Positions 20,990 to 33,574 of a DNA stretch of 64,000 bases are shown here, one piece after another. A model generated the notes under the pieces. It did not search any database. It saw nothing but the letters and a program-made list of their open reading frames with translations, and was not told the origin of the DNA. The stretch is from Paratinospora sagittata (Eukaryota > Streptophyta > Magnoliopsida > Ranunculales > Menispermaceae), in contig CM069597.1 in assembly GCA_035771175.1 (NCBI GenBank), positions 10,575,001 to 10,639,000 of the forward strand, in the 5' to 3' direction. Position 1 is the stretch's first letter; each line of letters begins with the position of its first letter. Made by a program: the position numbers and the translations under genes.

Positions 20990-22936
20990 TGATATATATG
21001 TGACAAGATAAAAATATTAGTTTTGAGCCCATGACCATTATCAGGTCCAATGGTCAAAGCCCAATGTCAATTCAAGACCAATCTTAAGATCAAGCCCAAT
21101 TTCAAGTTCAAAAGATAAAAGATTCTAAGGCCCAAAGTCCAAGTCCAACACTATGTATGAATTGTTGGTGGGGAAGTGGATTACAAGTGTAAGTCCATGA
21201 TTTATTTTGTGGGAAAGTGGATTACATGTGTAAGGAAAAGAAGTTTTAGTGAAATTTTAATTGTTGGTGGGAAAGTGGATTCCTGGTGGGAAAGTGGATT
21301 ACATGTGTAAGGCCATGATGTTTTGGTAAATTTTTAATTGTTGGTGGGAAAGTGGTTTACAAGTGCAAGGCCTTGATTTTTTGGTGAGTTTTTAATTAAG
21401 TGGTGTGGATTGGATGGAACTAGTATAAAAGGGGGTGTCTCCCCCTCATTTCTTCCATCCCATTCTTCATTTCTCTTCCCCCTCTCTTGGAGACTCTCTC
21501 TTGAAAATCTTAGTATGCTCTATAATTGCGATTTTTACTGATCTTCCATATCAGAAAATATTTTTTAGAGTACTCTCTTCTCATCTCTCCCTTCTCCCTT
21601 TAGAATTTCTCCCTTTAGAATTTCTCTCTCTAGAAATTCTCTCTCTTCTCTTGAGACTCTCTTATTTGGTGTATAACAGAAGCTCTAGTGGAACGCCGAT
21701 CTTGCAAAATTGAAGGTGGGAAGCGGAACTGAGGTTTGGGTGTATTATCTCTTTTTATAAAGTTTTCATGCATGCATCATGTTATTTGATATACATGCAT
21801 CATTTCAATTATATTGTCAATGTTTATCTAGATGAGACCATGTTATGTTAAACCTTGACATTTGGAATATATATCGTCATACTGTTAGATTAGCAATTGA
21901 TTCTATTAGCTAGACTTAGTTTTGTCCCTAATACCATTAATTTGTGAATGGGAGGCAATAATGCTGCTCTAGAAGACTTGGTGACTTAAGCTTGTCCAGT
22001 GTGACCCACCTCTCAGCCCATGGATTGGTTTGGTTAATTCTATTGAACGCTAGCCTAAAAAGATATAAAGTTTCACATGTCTGTCCTTTGGGCTCAAGAG
22101 CTGCCACACATGTGCAGTAGGCTAGTCATATCAGTACAGAACTTGACACTGGACCCTGTTGAATTGATAAGAGTTGTACCAATGAAATACATAGAAAATA
22201 TGCCAGTCAAGAATGGAGATCGCCCCGATATATATACATGGCATTTTGGATCATGCATAGCATACTGGTAAACAACACGACCACTTAGGTACATGAGCAT
22301 TCTGGCCCTTCGAATTGATTATCGCCATGAATGCCCTGTTATGACTTGATCCCATGAGATACATCTCTGTTGGAACTCTGTTGATCCAGCCAAAAAGGAG
22401 CTATATGGACTGGGTTACATATATTCCTTGGCGAGGTACGTATAATGAGAACCCAGGACAGATCCTGAAAAGGGACATTATACGAGAACCCAAGACGGTA
22501 CTTGGCCATGAATTTCCATGAGATGGTGTGTTGTGCGTGTCTACCCATTCATGCATTTTATATGATTGATGATGATTGTGTTGTGTTTATCTTATAATTA
22601 TGATTATGATGAACTCGTTATAAATTGACATCATTCACGGAATATCTACCTTTCCCACTGGGCGATGGCTCACTCCATTGCTAACATTTTCAAGACTTAG
22701 ACATTTTGGTCAGAAGAGAATGTTAACAGGAGCTACGTGCGGTGCAAGGCGCATAGGGTACAAATGTTGACTTAGATCTAGAGTGAGTTTTGATATAATT
22801 TCCGCTACGTACTCGTGTATGTAAAATAATGTACCTCGTGTACTTTTGTACCCTCTGTATACAAAGATGAACATATCTGAGTTGATGTCCATGATTGTTC
22901 ACACTCTGGTTCTATGATCTGTTGCGGGGTGTGACA
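20990..22936 (+). mobile_element. Gypsy-type LTR, plus orientation
   Basis: Ends GGGGTGTGACA at 22936 and contains a TATA-like box (TATAAAAG, 21423), a pyrimidine-rich leader and the block CCACTGGGCGATGGCTCACTCC near 22655, typical of chromovirus LTRs. It abuts a Copia LTR remnant. The start is uncertain and I see no target duplication. Confidence 0.55.
21165..21400 (+). repeat. Minisatellite upstream of LTR TATA box
   Basis: Four to five imperfect units built on GGTGGGAAAGTGGATTACA, each followed by TGTAAGG and a T-rich stretch, end just before the TATAAAAG box at 21423. Confidence 0.75.
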
Positions 22937-23118
22937 GACCAAGTTGTGGAGGTAGGCTTTAGGAGCCAAACCACGCTAAAATCATTTTGTGTTTTACATT
23001 TCTTGCAACTTCCATTTACTACCTGCACTTTACTTTTATTTATTATTATTTGAAAGATTTTTTAAAAACCCTGCAAGTATCCAATTCACCCCCTTCTTGG
23101 ACATATTCTGGGCCAACA
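22937..23118 (+). mobile_element. Copia LTR 3'-end remnant
   Basis: Contains the conserved GTGGAGGTAGGC and CCAAACCACGCTAAAATC block and ends CAATTCACCCCC, then GGGCCAACA at 23118. The rest of this LTR is displaced by the gypsy LTR on its left. Confidence 0.7.
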
Positions 23119-23960
23119 CAAGCTTCTCCTAATCAGGAGCACGCTTCTCCTTGCTCAGAAACAAATCATGTTTTTGTCACACGCAAAAAATGCATTGCTC
23201 CGTCCTTGGAGCGCGCTTTTATCCAATTCCAGAGAGCTAATTTTTGTCTACAACCCCTAGGAGCACGCTGCCACTGCAAACCTAGAAATTCAACTATCTG
23301 TTTGCCACCACTAAAGCGCGCTCCTAATGTCTAGACTTCAAATTTTTTAAGTTTCACATCCTAAGTGCCTTACCTAGGGTCTTGGGGTTCCTGCAACACT
23401 AGGATACACACAAACATCGTATTCTAAGGCCATTTATGTACATATATGCTATAAATACGTCTGACAATCTGTACAAGTCAACATACATGTTTGACTACAG
23501 GTATGGTGCGTAACATTGACCTAATTGGTTTTTCACTTAGAATTCTCCTAAGTGTTTTGATGCTAACAAACATTATAACCTATAGTGCTAATGATTTTAT
23601 ATAGTATATTTCAGCACCAAAGATCAAATCTTAGGCCAATACAAGATTCAAGTAACCTCAAGTCCAATCAAGCGAAAGATATCAAGACAAAAACAAGGCT
23701 TGGACGAGTTGAGGTGAAGAGAAATGGATGAGAGCAAATGGGTATAAAATTTCACTCAAGTTGTAAACCTTCCCTTGCTCAAATTGCTCAACCCTTTTCT
23801 TTAAAAATCATCCATGCATCAAGTTTTGTTTTAAAATGATTTTAAAATGTTCAAACATGTTTTATTTATGCTTTAAAACTTGTTTAATGACTTGCATCAT
23901 TTTGGTCAAAATCACACTTTTATAAGTGTTCCTAAACTTTATCGCTTTAAGTTTGAATTC
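23119..23960 (+). mobile_element. Copia LTR-derived sequence with U3 motifs
   Basis: GC-rich motifs at 23119-23335 (AGGAGCACGC, GGAGCGCGC, AAGCGCGCTCCT) are followed by a TATA-like box TATAAATA at 23450, the layout of the Copia LTR at 326-2666. A second LTR-start-like segment lies near 23545. It joins the truncated Copia pol at 23961. No gene. Confidence 0.45.
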
Positions 23961-24640
23961 TTAACTTGTTTTTTCTTCTTGCATAGTAAGAATCCAATTC
24001 TCATCCTTCAGTACTTCTTCCACTTTAGTTTGTTCAAATTGAGATATGAAAGCGACAAGCTCTAGATCTCTTTGAACTGTGGCTATAGTGGACACACCTT
24101 TTTGTGGATCTCCTAATATTTGCTCTTTGGGGTGATCTTGAAGCAGTCTAGAGTTTTTAGATGTTTCTAAGGATTTTTCGATCTCAGGTTCTATATTTTG
24201 AGTTTTCTTGGGAAGGTCATCATCTTTAATGGATAACTGTCTGATCTCTTTCTCAATATATTTCTTATGTTCATTCTCATCAAAGTTTACATGAATTGAT
24301 TTTTCGATAGTTTTTGAAGATTTGTTGTAAACTCTATATGCTCTACTATGTGAGGAATATCCTAAGAATATCCCGATATCTGATTTAGGTTCAAGCTTTT
24401 CTAAATTATCCTTATAATTTAAGATAAAACACTTACATCTGAATACTCGAAAGTAATTGTTGTTGGGTGTTCGCCCTTTCCATAATTCATATGGTGTTTT
24501 GTTCAAGTTTTTCCTGATCAGTATTCCATTCATTTTGTAACATGCAGTATTTATAGCTTCTACCTAAAAATAGTTTGCAATGTTATACTCACTAAGCATT
24601 GTTCTACACAATTCTTGTAAAGTTTTATTTTTCCTTTCCA
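23961..24640 (-). pseudogene. Copia integrase C-terminal part and start of RT
   Basis: A 190-codon open frame at 23961-24533, preceded by VVERKN, the third catalytic acid of integrase. It contains NKTPYELWKGRTPN and FRCKCFILNYKDN, then IGIFLGYSSHSRAYRVYN, the standard Copia integrase C-terminal region. The last residues (LKDENWILTMQEE) are the usual entry to RT, after which the element is cut. The catalytic boxes of RT are absent, so the element could not copy itself. Confidence 0.85.
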
Positions 24641-24664
24641 CTACACGATTCTACTGAGGTGTTC

Positions 24665-24816
24665 TAGGTGCTGATAGATGGTGAGTGTATCATTGATTAT
24701 TACAGAATTCTTCATGATTTTTATTAACAAATCCACTTCTTAGGTGCTGATAGATGGTGAGTGTATCATTGATTATTACAAAATTCTTCATGATTTTTAT
24801 TAACAAATCCACTTCT
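24665..24816 (-). repeat. 76-bp tandem duplication in integrase
   Basis: Two near-identical 76-bp units, starting TAGGTGCTGATAG at 24665 and 24741. As 76 is not a multiple of three, the duplication shifts the integrase frame. Confidence 0.9.
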
Positions 24817-25400
24817 TCTGTGACTTCCGACTTATGAGTTAAGAAAAATACCCATGTAAATCTAGAGAAATCATCAACAATCACAAATACATATGATTTG
24901 CCTCCCAAGCTTTGAGTCTTGGTTGGTCCGAAAATATCTATGTGAATCTATTTGAGAGCTCTAGTGGTAGATTGATACTTTCATCTCTTAAATGATGATC
25001 TAGTGTACTTGCCTAATTGGCATGGTTCACATACCTTGTCTTTTGAGTAAGTTCCTTTTGAAATACCCTTGGCAAGATCATTCTTGACTAATCTAGATAT
25101 GTTATCCATACGAACATGAGCTAGTCTCCTATGCCAAAGCCATACATTATCACAAGACATAACACTCAAACAGGGTTACATTTTGTTTTTCCATATCATT
25201 AAGATTTGTGCAGTAAACATTCTTATGTCTAGATGCCATGATTGCAACAATATTATCTACATGTTTAACAATGCACCTATTTGTTTCAAATGAAACATCA
25301 TAACCCTTGTCACATAATTGACTTATACTCAAGAGATTATGTTTTAGCCCTTTTACATAAAGTGCATTAGAAATGGATAGGGACCGATAGTTTCGATGCC
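24690..25400 (-). pseudogene. Copia GAG-pre-integrase domain and integrase core
   Basis: At 24981-25169 the frame has DNVWLWHRRLAHVRMDN and CEPCQLGKYTRS, the HHCC zinc-binding region. The core follows after stops: HIDIFGPT (first catalytic Asp), then YVFVIVDDFSRFTWVFFL. The 76-bp duplication then breaks the frame. The upstream part (25150-25332) covers the linker from protease. The domain order is the Copia one, with integrase before RT. Confidence 0.85.
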
Positions 25401-25540
25401 TTCAATATCACCTTTGTTGTTGTCTCCGAAGGTGACCTATCCTCCTTTCTTCTTCTCAATGCTCAAGAATTTTGACTTCTCACCAGTCATGTGTCTTGAA
25501 CATCCACTGTCTAGATACCATATGTTTCTATTTTTGTTCA
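25401..25540 (-). pseudogene. Copia aspartic protease
   Basis: On the minus strand the sequence reads WYLDSGCSRHMTG just after the stop that ends the gag-tail frame. This is the classic plant Copia protease active site, followed by VTFGDNNKGDI. Stops lie on both sides. In an intact element this processes Gag-Pol. Confidence 0.85.
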
Positions 25541-26183
25541 TCTACACAACATAAAATACTTTTGATTTTGGCACCCATCCTACTTTGGGTCCATGCATGT
25601 TAGTTTCAATAAGAATGTTCTTTTCAACCCAGGAAAGTTTCTTTTCCTTTTTCTTATCATTTAGAACATTGCATCTGAGTATAGTGTGGCCTTTCCTATG
25701 ACACTTATGGCATTTTGGTTTTTTGGTCAATAAGGTGTTATACTCTTTTTGCTTTGACCCATGTGTGTATCTTAAGCCAACTTTATCAAATGTGCACCTC
25801 TGTGATCCCAACATTATGTCAAATAAGTTTTGACCATTGGTGAATTTGATCACAGTACAGTTCAGGTCTTCTTTTTCTTCTCTAAGTATTTCATTTTCAT
25901 TTTTCAACTTTTCGACTATTTTCTTTAGTTGTTCATTATCTAGGGACAGTCCATCTAGTTCTTCTTATTGAAACTATATTTCTTCAAGAGCTTCCTCAAT
26001 ACTATGTTTAAGCTTTTCATTTCTCCTAACTTCTTTACTGAGTTTTAACTTAAGATCATGCATATGAATATCAAAAGCATTAACTTCATCGACAGGTTCA
26101 GATTTTACCTCAATGCTTACCATCAAGCACAATGCAGCAGAGTGACATGAATATGGTTCATCTTCACTTGAACTTGAATCATC
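25541..26183 (-). pseudogene. Copia gag-pol linker with coiled coil and second knuckle
   Basis: The frame resumes at the insertion site with an acidic SSSSEDEP run and SAALCLMV, then a lysine/glutamate-rich segment with heptad-like spacing (KNENEILREEKEDL), consistent with a coiled coil. A second knuckle follows, CHKCHRKGHTILRC. This long linker is a known feature of the SIRE lineage. One or two stops interrupt it. It continues gag from 35124 across the 26184-35123 insertion. Confidence 0.8.
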
Positions 26184-27444
26184 TGTTGAGTTGCATATTT
26201 AGATATGTTTTACAACATGTTTTAGATAAGTTTTTGTATGATTTATGCAATAGTTTGGTTAGCTTGTCTTAGGTTTGATCTATTTGTTAGTTTAGTCACA
26301 TTTTGGTATAATATGCTTTAGTTCTGTTTTTAATTCTATAAGTTGATAGATTTGATTATCTAAGTGTGTTACTAATTAGATTTGCTTTGTTTTGTAGGTG
26401 TTTAGATGATATGAATGTGAGTTTGGATGATGGAGAGAAAGTAAAAGATGTTTGAATGAAGATACATGTGCAAGAAGGTGTGAAAGATAGAAGAAAAAGG
26501 AAGAAAAACGCAAAAAAAACACACAAAATGGGCGCCGCGGCTCTATGCAAAAACTAAACTGCGTGACTTTTATATTTTTGCCATAACTTTCTCAATTTAA
26601 ATTCGAATTGAACACAGTTTGTTTCTACTTCTTCCTTACTTGAAATACTACAATATGATAGGGTTTTGAGAGAGATATGGATTGGATAACAAAAGGAAAA
26701 ATGGTGAGGAAGAAAGTGGAGGTGCGGCAAAATTAGAAACCTTCTAATTTTGTTGTGAACTTTCCTAGTTTGACTTGGAGTTTCTTATTGCGACTTCCTA
26801 TGGACTAGTGGCTCTACAAAGACCAATGTTTAGGATTTTCAAAGCATTAGAGAGTGGAGAAAAAAGGAAAAATGGCTAGGGTTTGGAAGCGAGGAGAAGA
26901 ACAAGATTGAAGACATTGAAGATTTCTCCTACACTTTCCCTTCCTTTTACTTTGTTTTTCTGGTTTTAGATTTACGTTCACCATGTTGTTTTATGTTTTT
27001 ATGTCTTTAGTTATGAAATAAACCTCTTTTCTAGAGGGTAGATTGATCCAAACTTGATACTATGTCTTAGATTTTATTGCTTGACTATTATTAATGAAGT
27101 TCTTTAGTTTATTTATATTTTTTTGAGTTTAATGCTTTTGATCCCTTGGCCACAAATTAGATGATTATAGACTTGAGGTAGATGCTTCAAAAGAAGTTAC
27201 TTTGAGTTGGAACTAGAAAATATTACCTAGGTTATCGTGAGACTCAAAAGGAGATTGAGAACCTTTGAAGTCGCTAAAAGGAAATCACTGAACTGAATGA
27301 GTTATTATCATCTTAGGTTTTCATCGAAAGAGTAAAGCCAAAATGATAATACTATGCTCTAATTGGTGCTCCAAAAGAACGAATCAAAAACGTTAGGATT
27401 TCTGACTTATAAATGAAAGAACTGACCGAATAATAAATAAATAA

Positions 27445-27489
<45 letters not shown>

Positions 27490-27755
27490 CATAGTTGAGA
27501 GTAAGGTGATATCGAACCTCTAGAATATTTTATCTCTAATTTTCTATCTATTTCTATTGCATTGCTTTAGTTTACTTTCTAGTTATTTAATTGTTTATTT
27601 ATTTCACTTAATCACTCGAATTTGATTTTCTAAATAAAGTTAGGGTTAGTGAAATGGTATTTAGTGTGAGTGTTAATCCTAGAGGACGACAACCCAATAT
27701 CTCATCGATTTTATATTATAACTTGATACCGTACGCTTATGGTTTGCACGTAACA
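26184..27755 (+). repeat. Left LTR of Tat-like element
   Basis: Starts TGTTGAG and ends GTAACA, 1572 bp, closely similar to 33575-35123. The GC-rich box GGCGCCGCGGCTC lies near 26530. An AT microsatellite occupies 27450-27487, and short open frames are chance. Confidence 0.9.
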
Positions 27756-27761
27756 AGTTTT

Positions 27762-27778
27762 TGGTGTCGTTGCTGAGG
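27762..27778 (+). other. Primer binding site, tRNA-Asp type
   Basis: TGGTGTCGTTGCTGAGG, six bases after the LTR, resembles the TGGCGCCGTTGCCGGGG site of plant Tat/Athila elements with C-to-T changes. Confidence 0.75.
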
Positions 27779-27866
27779 ATTGATTCACTCTACTTTCACT
27801 AATATCGTTAGTAACTAACTTTGATTTTAATTTAGATTTTTCTTTTGTAGTTTAGTTTGTAGAGCA

Positions 27867-28250
27867 ATGGCGTACAATTCGAACCTCTCAGCTTTCCAAG
27901 ATAGTTTCGGGCTAGTTGATCATATTACAGTGTTGTCGGCATCAATGTCCAATCTTCAACTTCAAATATCCAAACTTCTTGATGCAAGATCTCAACCTCC
28001 TACAGAGAGAATAAGAGTTGCAAGCATGGGATATTCAAGATTTGATTCAAGTATAGAGCAAGTTCAATATGGTAAACATTGGGCTTATGATTGTATGGGT
28101 GACCCTTTACCCTACCAATATCATTTGGGTATTTATAACCATGAGAATTACTCCTCTGATAATTCATGGAATGTCTTGCAACCTCAATCGAATTTCTACT
28201 ATCAAGTAGAGGACGAGTCTTCTTTGGAGGATATGTTGAGCTCATTATGA
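27867..28250 (+). CDS. Gag-like ORF of the Tat-like element (first part)
   Basis: A 127-codon frame that starts 110 bp after the LTR. It begins MAYNSNLSAFQDSFG and has DPLPYQYHLGIYNHENYS, both conserved in the related ORF at 37478-37938. The sequence after its stop reads LKNLEVQMGQLVSIMNA, like the Athila gag segment followed by SNTEVNP. I know no catalytic domain in it. The start is supported by the matching ATG in the relative. It is probably the gag of a gag-only element family; other roles are possible. Confidence 0.6.
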   Translation: MAYNSNLSAFQDSFGLVDHITVLSASMSNLQLQISKLLDARSQPPTERIRVASMGYSRFDSSIEQVQYGKHWAYDCMGDPLPYQYHLGIYNHENYSSDNSWNVLQPQSNFYYQVEDESSLEDMLSSL

Positions 28251-29000
28251 TGAGACAAGGGCTTCACTCAAGAACCTTGAAGTGCAAATGGGGCAACTAG
28301 TATCAATCATGAATGCCCTATAACGAGACTCATTTCCAAGCAATACTAAGGTGAACTCGAACGAGCAATACAATGTCATCACATTAGGCGATGAAGAAGA
28401 TGTTAAGGGAGCTAACTCATAGTGTCAAGACATGACACCACCACTACCACCACCACCCCAATTGAGTATTCTAGAAAAGATGCACTGCTATGAAGCTTTG
28501 AGAGTAGAAGAAACGTGTTCATCTCACAGGGTGGATGTGCTTGAGTGTGATGATCAAGAGGTGCTTATAGATGTGCAATCAGGTGATCTTACTACGCCAT
28601 AGGTTGATTTGGTGCCTACCAATGTGGAGGGGTGTTTGGATCTCATGGAGTGTTTTGCCTTTGAGGATCCGTTTGCTCAAGTGTTACAAGCTAAAGTTGT
28701 AGAGGTTGATGATGATGTCCAACTCTATTTAGAGGTGCTTGGAGGCCAATGCATAAACGATTAGATAGTGCGAGTGGAATATTTCGATGACATTCCTTTA
28801 TTAAATTAGAGTAATGCTTCATTGGACTTTATGTCTCTACCAGGGAATCATTCTTATGTGTTTTTGTGGGAGCGTTCACAAGTCCGGTGAATCCATCCTT
28901 AATTCAAAATAATGAGGAAGACGGGAGGATGCTAGAAATAATGAAGAAACATACTCGATTTAAGCAAGTAGAAGAAGCCGAGCTGAGGACTTTAAACTAA
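28251..29000 (+). pseudogene. Gag-like ORF, second part with stops
   Basis: Several stops and frame changes, but it follows the relative at 38160-38760: a run of six prolines, then DDQEVLIDVQSGDL, a cysteine/phenylalanine-rich segment, and near the end a lysine-rich KQVEE segment with LVGRQPISF. It ends at the GGGAGGCAACCCA segment typical of plant Tat/Athila elements. No recognised enzyme domain. Confidence 0.5.
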
Positions 29001-29508
29001 GCACTTGTTGGGAGGCAACCCATCAGTTTTAGTGTTTATTTATTTATTTTTGTGTTCTTTTATTTCTTCTAGTTTGTAGTAGTTTAATTGTCATTAAGTG
29101 ACTTATTTCTTGTCTTTTCCTAGTTAGGTTCTAAATCAAGTTTGGGGGTCCTTGTGCGGGCTACATGGAAAGGATGAAGAACTTATGAGGCAACTTCAAC
29201 CCTTTGGGTTCAAGGGGGTGTCTCAACTTTTTTTTTATTTTACATCCATTCTCTAATTATGTCCTATTGTGAAGCGTTGAGGACAACATTTGATTTAGTT
29301 TGGGGGGAGAGTTTTGATTTTTGTTTGTCATGGTGAAGATGTGGTAGTTTTAGGTTGGGGTGTCCTATGATCTTACAAATTCTAATTTGATTTTTTTTTT
29401 TTAATTCTGAATGGCCAATGATAGAGAACGTGTATATGAATATGACTCTAGGAGAATGTAGAGAGATATTTTAAGTATGTGTGCTTAATTAGACTATTAA
29501 CTTAGTTT
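29001..29508 (+). other. Non-coding spacer of Tat-like element
   Basis: Contains repeats of AGTTTGGGGG (near 29140 and 29300), typical spacer and polypurine-like motifs of plant Tat/Athila elements. No ORF. Confidence 0.6.
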
Positions 29509-32451
29509 TGTTGGAAATTCTCGACCGCGCACCCCGGACCACCATCCCCACGGCACGGCGTGAGGAATGCTGAGGCGAGACGCCCGGCGTAAGCATCTCC
29601 AACCACCCTCAACCCGTGTGAGAAGGTTGAGACCCTACGAGCCTTATATTAAACCTGATCAATTCTACCATCCATACCAATATCAAGACAAAAGATAAGT
29701 CCATAAAATGGTTCCACAATTCCACATCTAAACAGTCCATCAAAAGGAACAAACACATAAAAGTTCCCCAAGCCATGGGTACCAAATCATCATATGCCCA
29801 CATGGCCTATCTAACAAAACTCGACTCACCAATACTACAAAGTGTGGAAAGTGTTATAATTACATACTACAAAATATGATTACATCATAATTAAAACCAA
29901 GTTCAACAAAAATTTTGCCTCCTAAGTCACGTTGAGGCCCTTAACTCTCTCGTCGGCAAGGTCCTCAAGAAACTACTCTCTTGCCCTTATCTGGAACAAA
30001 AGGGCCTGAAAAAGGGAAATGAGGATGAGCCAACGATGCCTAGTGAATAGAATTCAGATATGCCATCAATACTCATCAATAAAACATCATGTATGCATGT
30101 CAATGTGTAGAATGATTAAAAGCTCATAACATATAGCTATCAAGCATTTATAATAAGTTCGATGCAAGTAAAAAGTCAATTGTTTTCTGGATCCACATTT
30201 CATATGCATTGGAGTTACTAGTGTACGTATGATTTACCGTACCGTTCCCATGCCCAATCATATTCATTTGAGGTTACTAGTCCACGTCTATTTTACTGCG
30301 TCGTTCTCGTCCCCAAATACTTCTTTTCTCAAACCTTGCTATGGTTAAGTAAAGTCTTCCTTCTAGTATGCTAGCCTTGTATGCTTTGCAAGGGCACACA
30401 AAGGCGTAGCTTTTGCCAATCACTAAGTCATTTAGGTCCTTGTAAAGGGCAGACTTAACTGTCTTCATTTGCAAGACTTACTAGGCCACAGGGTTTTACA
30501 CACATGCATCATTGAAGTCAATAGAACACATTCATGCTTCCAAAATATATAAGATATAATTGATATGATGACAGAAGAGATTTAAACATAAATGAAGTCT
30601 ACTGACAACCAAGTCTCGCAAGAGTATCTAACCACAAACGATAACCAAAACCGGATCAACCAAACCAAGATCCTAAAATAATCACCAATATACAACCATA
30701 CATCAATTCCTATGTTCAATCACATAGGTATTATACATCGACCACAAATCAGCCCATACATTGATTAATAGGCCCAAGTCCATCTAATCACAACTTACAA
30801 CTCAATTCATATGCATTAGGCCTCTAAAGCCTAGTTCCCATTCATAAACCATACAAATAATCAAATATACTGATGTCCAATTCCTTAGGCATAAACATGC
30901 CCGAATTTGATCATATATGGCCTAACCCATGACATGGTCACATCCACCAATTTAAATAGCTTAAACAACTCTAATCATGCTCAATTAGACATACATTGCA
31001 TCAATTTCAAGATTCTAAGTCAAGAGCATCAAAAGCCCTAATTTAGGGAAAATATCTACAATAGGCATAGAGTGGAATTGAACTAAGTCATATAAAGTTA
31101 ACATAGGTTCAAACATTCTAAATCAATGATTCCACTCAATTTAGGTCCAATTAGATAATCCCCAAGTCAATTTGATCAATTGACTTGGTTTAGGTCAAAA
31201 GCCCCAATTTGGGCAAAATCCCCAAAATCAATCCCTAGGCCGATTTTACACTACAACTAGGGTTTCCAATGGATAAAAATACTGAACACCACCATCAATC
31301 AACTAGAATCAGCCATTTATCCAACATAGTTGACATGCAAGTCAAAAGAAAAACCCTAAGCTCGATTTCTAGGGTTTAGGCCTTTACACTTATATCCACC
31401 AATTTTTTGTTAGAAATTGGGGAAAATGGTACCATTGGGTTTCAAATCCACCAAGGAACCCAAATCTATACCCTACTCCATGGCTCTAAGGGTTTCCAAC
31501 AAAACCCTAAACCCTTGCACCACCAAAAACGTGGTGAAGTCCATGCAAAATGCATTCTAAGTGTAGATCTAGGTCAAGGAATGTTACTTTTATCATAAAC
31601 AAGCTCAAAAGAGCAAAAATCAGCCAAACTTAGGTTAGGGAACACCCAAAACCGTGACCCATGGAGAAAACTACACCATTAGAAAACTTACTCTCACCTT
31701 CAATAGTGATTTCATGGGAAGAAATGGAGAAAAATACTTACTTTGGGGTGTAGATGGTGAAGATTTCCCTTGAAAACCCTAGCTTTCCTCCCTTCTTCCT
31801 TCTCCAATTCGTCCTTGGCACATATGGAAAAGATAGCAACCTTTCCCCCTTTTTAAAACACTGAAAATGGCCATTTTTCAGCCAAAACTGTGCCCAGAAA
31901 AGTGGTGAGCGCGCTGATCCCGCCTAGGGCACCTAAAACTTCATTTTGACACTACACGCTCAATACACATCAGAATTTCAAGTATGACCAGTCGTTTTCT
32001 ATGTAAAAATGCATTCTGGACTCATTTCTAATATTTCCAGGTCCATTTGACGCACCAATAATTAATTATCATATAATCAACACATATACACAACATATTT
32101 CCAATATAATTGTCATATTTACCATGTGTTGAGATACAACCTTCCCATATGTCAAAGGTGCATTAAATGAAGACATTTAATGGGGTTTTTTCAATAAGTC
32201 ACAAGTCAAGATGATGACTTGTTCAACAAGTTACTTATGTGAAGCTTCTCCAACAAACCACTCACAATAGTAGTTATATGGCAAATGATACTAATAAAAT
32301 AATAACACTACTAATAATACTTTCTATAATACATTATTTTATATAAGCAATAATCACACAACCAAACATAACAAGGCAAACACATAGAGTTTGGGCAAAA
32401 ATGCAAATGGGTTATGGGCTAGATGAAATGATTTTCGAGGCGTCACAGTTG
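29509..32451 (-). mobile_element. Gypsy (chromovirus-type) solo LTR
   Basis: On the minus strand it starts TGTGACGCCTCGAAAATC, a common chromovirus LTR start, and ends TTTCCAACA. Its interior contains a TTTAAAAAGG box near 31845, a GC-rich motif at 31905-31930 and the usual GGATGAGCC-like block near 30023, all on one LTR without coding regions. The flanks belong to the Tat-like element. A target duplication is not clear (AGTTT and GTTGA). Confidence 0.7.
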
Positions 32452-33574
32452 ATTTTGTGGAATCATGACTTGTTTGGATTGAATTCGTTCAAGTAAAGTT
32501 ATATATATTAGATGTCTAGAAATTCTAGAACAAATTTGATTATCACTTGAGGCGAAATCCTAGAGAACATTCTATGAAGAAGATGATTTAGGCCATGTTT
32601 GGATAAGTTTGAGCCATATAGCCTACCTTATTTTTTTTATTATATCCTTAGTCACCCATTTTGAGCTTTATGATTTTTTCTTTGTTACCTATGTATTGGA
32701 TAAAATGAGCCTTATATGTTTAAATTTCTTGTTTTTCAACCTGCATCTTATACACTTTGATTATATTGGAGTGTTATCTTTTTGGAAGGTAGAAAAGGGG
32801 AAATGAGAAAAAAATGAAAAGAAGGTGATGAAGAAAAGCATATTAGGAATTTGCAAAGTTTGCTATATATATATTTGAAGTTTCCTATGTGTTGAAAAGA
32901 AACAAGTTTAGGGATGTAGTTGTTCATTGAAAATAAGAATGAAGGCAAACAAAAGATTGGGGATTGAATGAAAAAGTTGAATATTTGAAGTGGGTATATG
33001 TGTTGAAATTGGGTTTTTGGTTATAAATGTAATGTTGTGGATGTTTGCAATTGATCAACGGGTTTAGGGTGTTTTGAGCCTAAATTTTTTTAATTTTTCC
33101 TACTTTTGAACCTTGGCCATACATTACAACCTAGGAAAGACCTATTGATTTCAAATGGCATGTGATCTACATTAGTGGATAGTGGTATGAAAGATTTGCC
33201 TATGAGATTCACTTTATATATAAATATATATATTTGAGATCACTTACACTTTATATTTGCTTGCAATTATCTATGAAATTCATTAATGATTTTTATGAGA
33301 TTGACTATGTGATAATATGTTTGAGAATGGAAGATGAGGTTAGGTGAGGGGTTGGATTGAAAATCTAGACATCTCTAACACTATTGAAACTTTCCAATTA
33401 GTTATTATCTTTCAATGTGATCTTAGAGGCCATGATGATAATATGCATGTTATATTTTGAATCAAAGTTTAATTTGTTTGAGAATAGGACGGTAGATTGA
33501 TGATTGAGTTAGTTGAATTTGAGTTTTGTTTTCCCTTTGCTCGGGACGATCAAAGTCCTATGTTTGGGGGTATT
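32452..33574 (+). other. 3' spacer and purine tract of Tat-like element
   Basis: Non-coding sequence homologous to 40740-41440 in the relative. It ends in TTTGGGGGTATT (33562-33573), the likely polypurine tract immediately before the right LTR. Confidence 0.65.

Noticed and set aside
29509..32451. Possible full gypsy element
   Set aside because: No gag or pol fragment, primer site or second LTR is visible; it reads as one long LTR.
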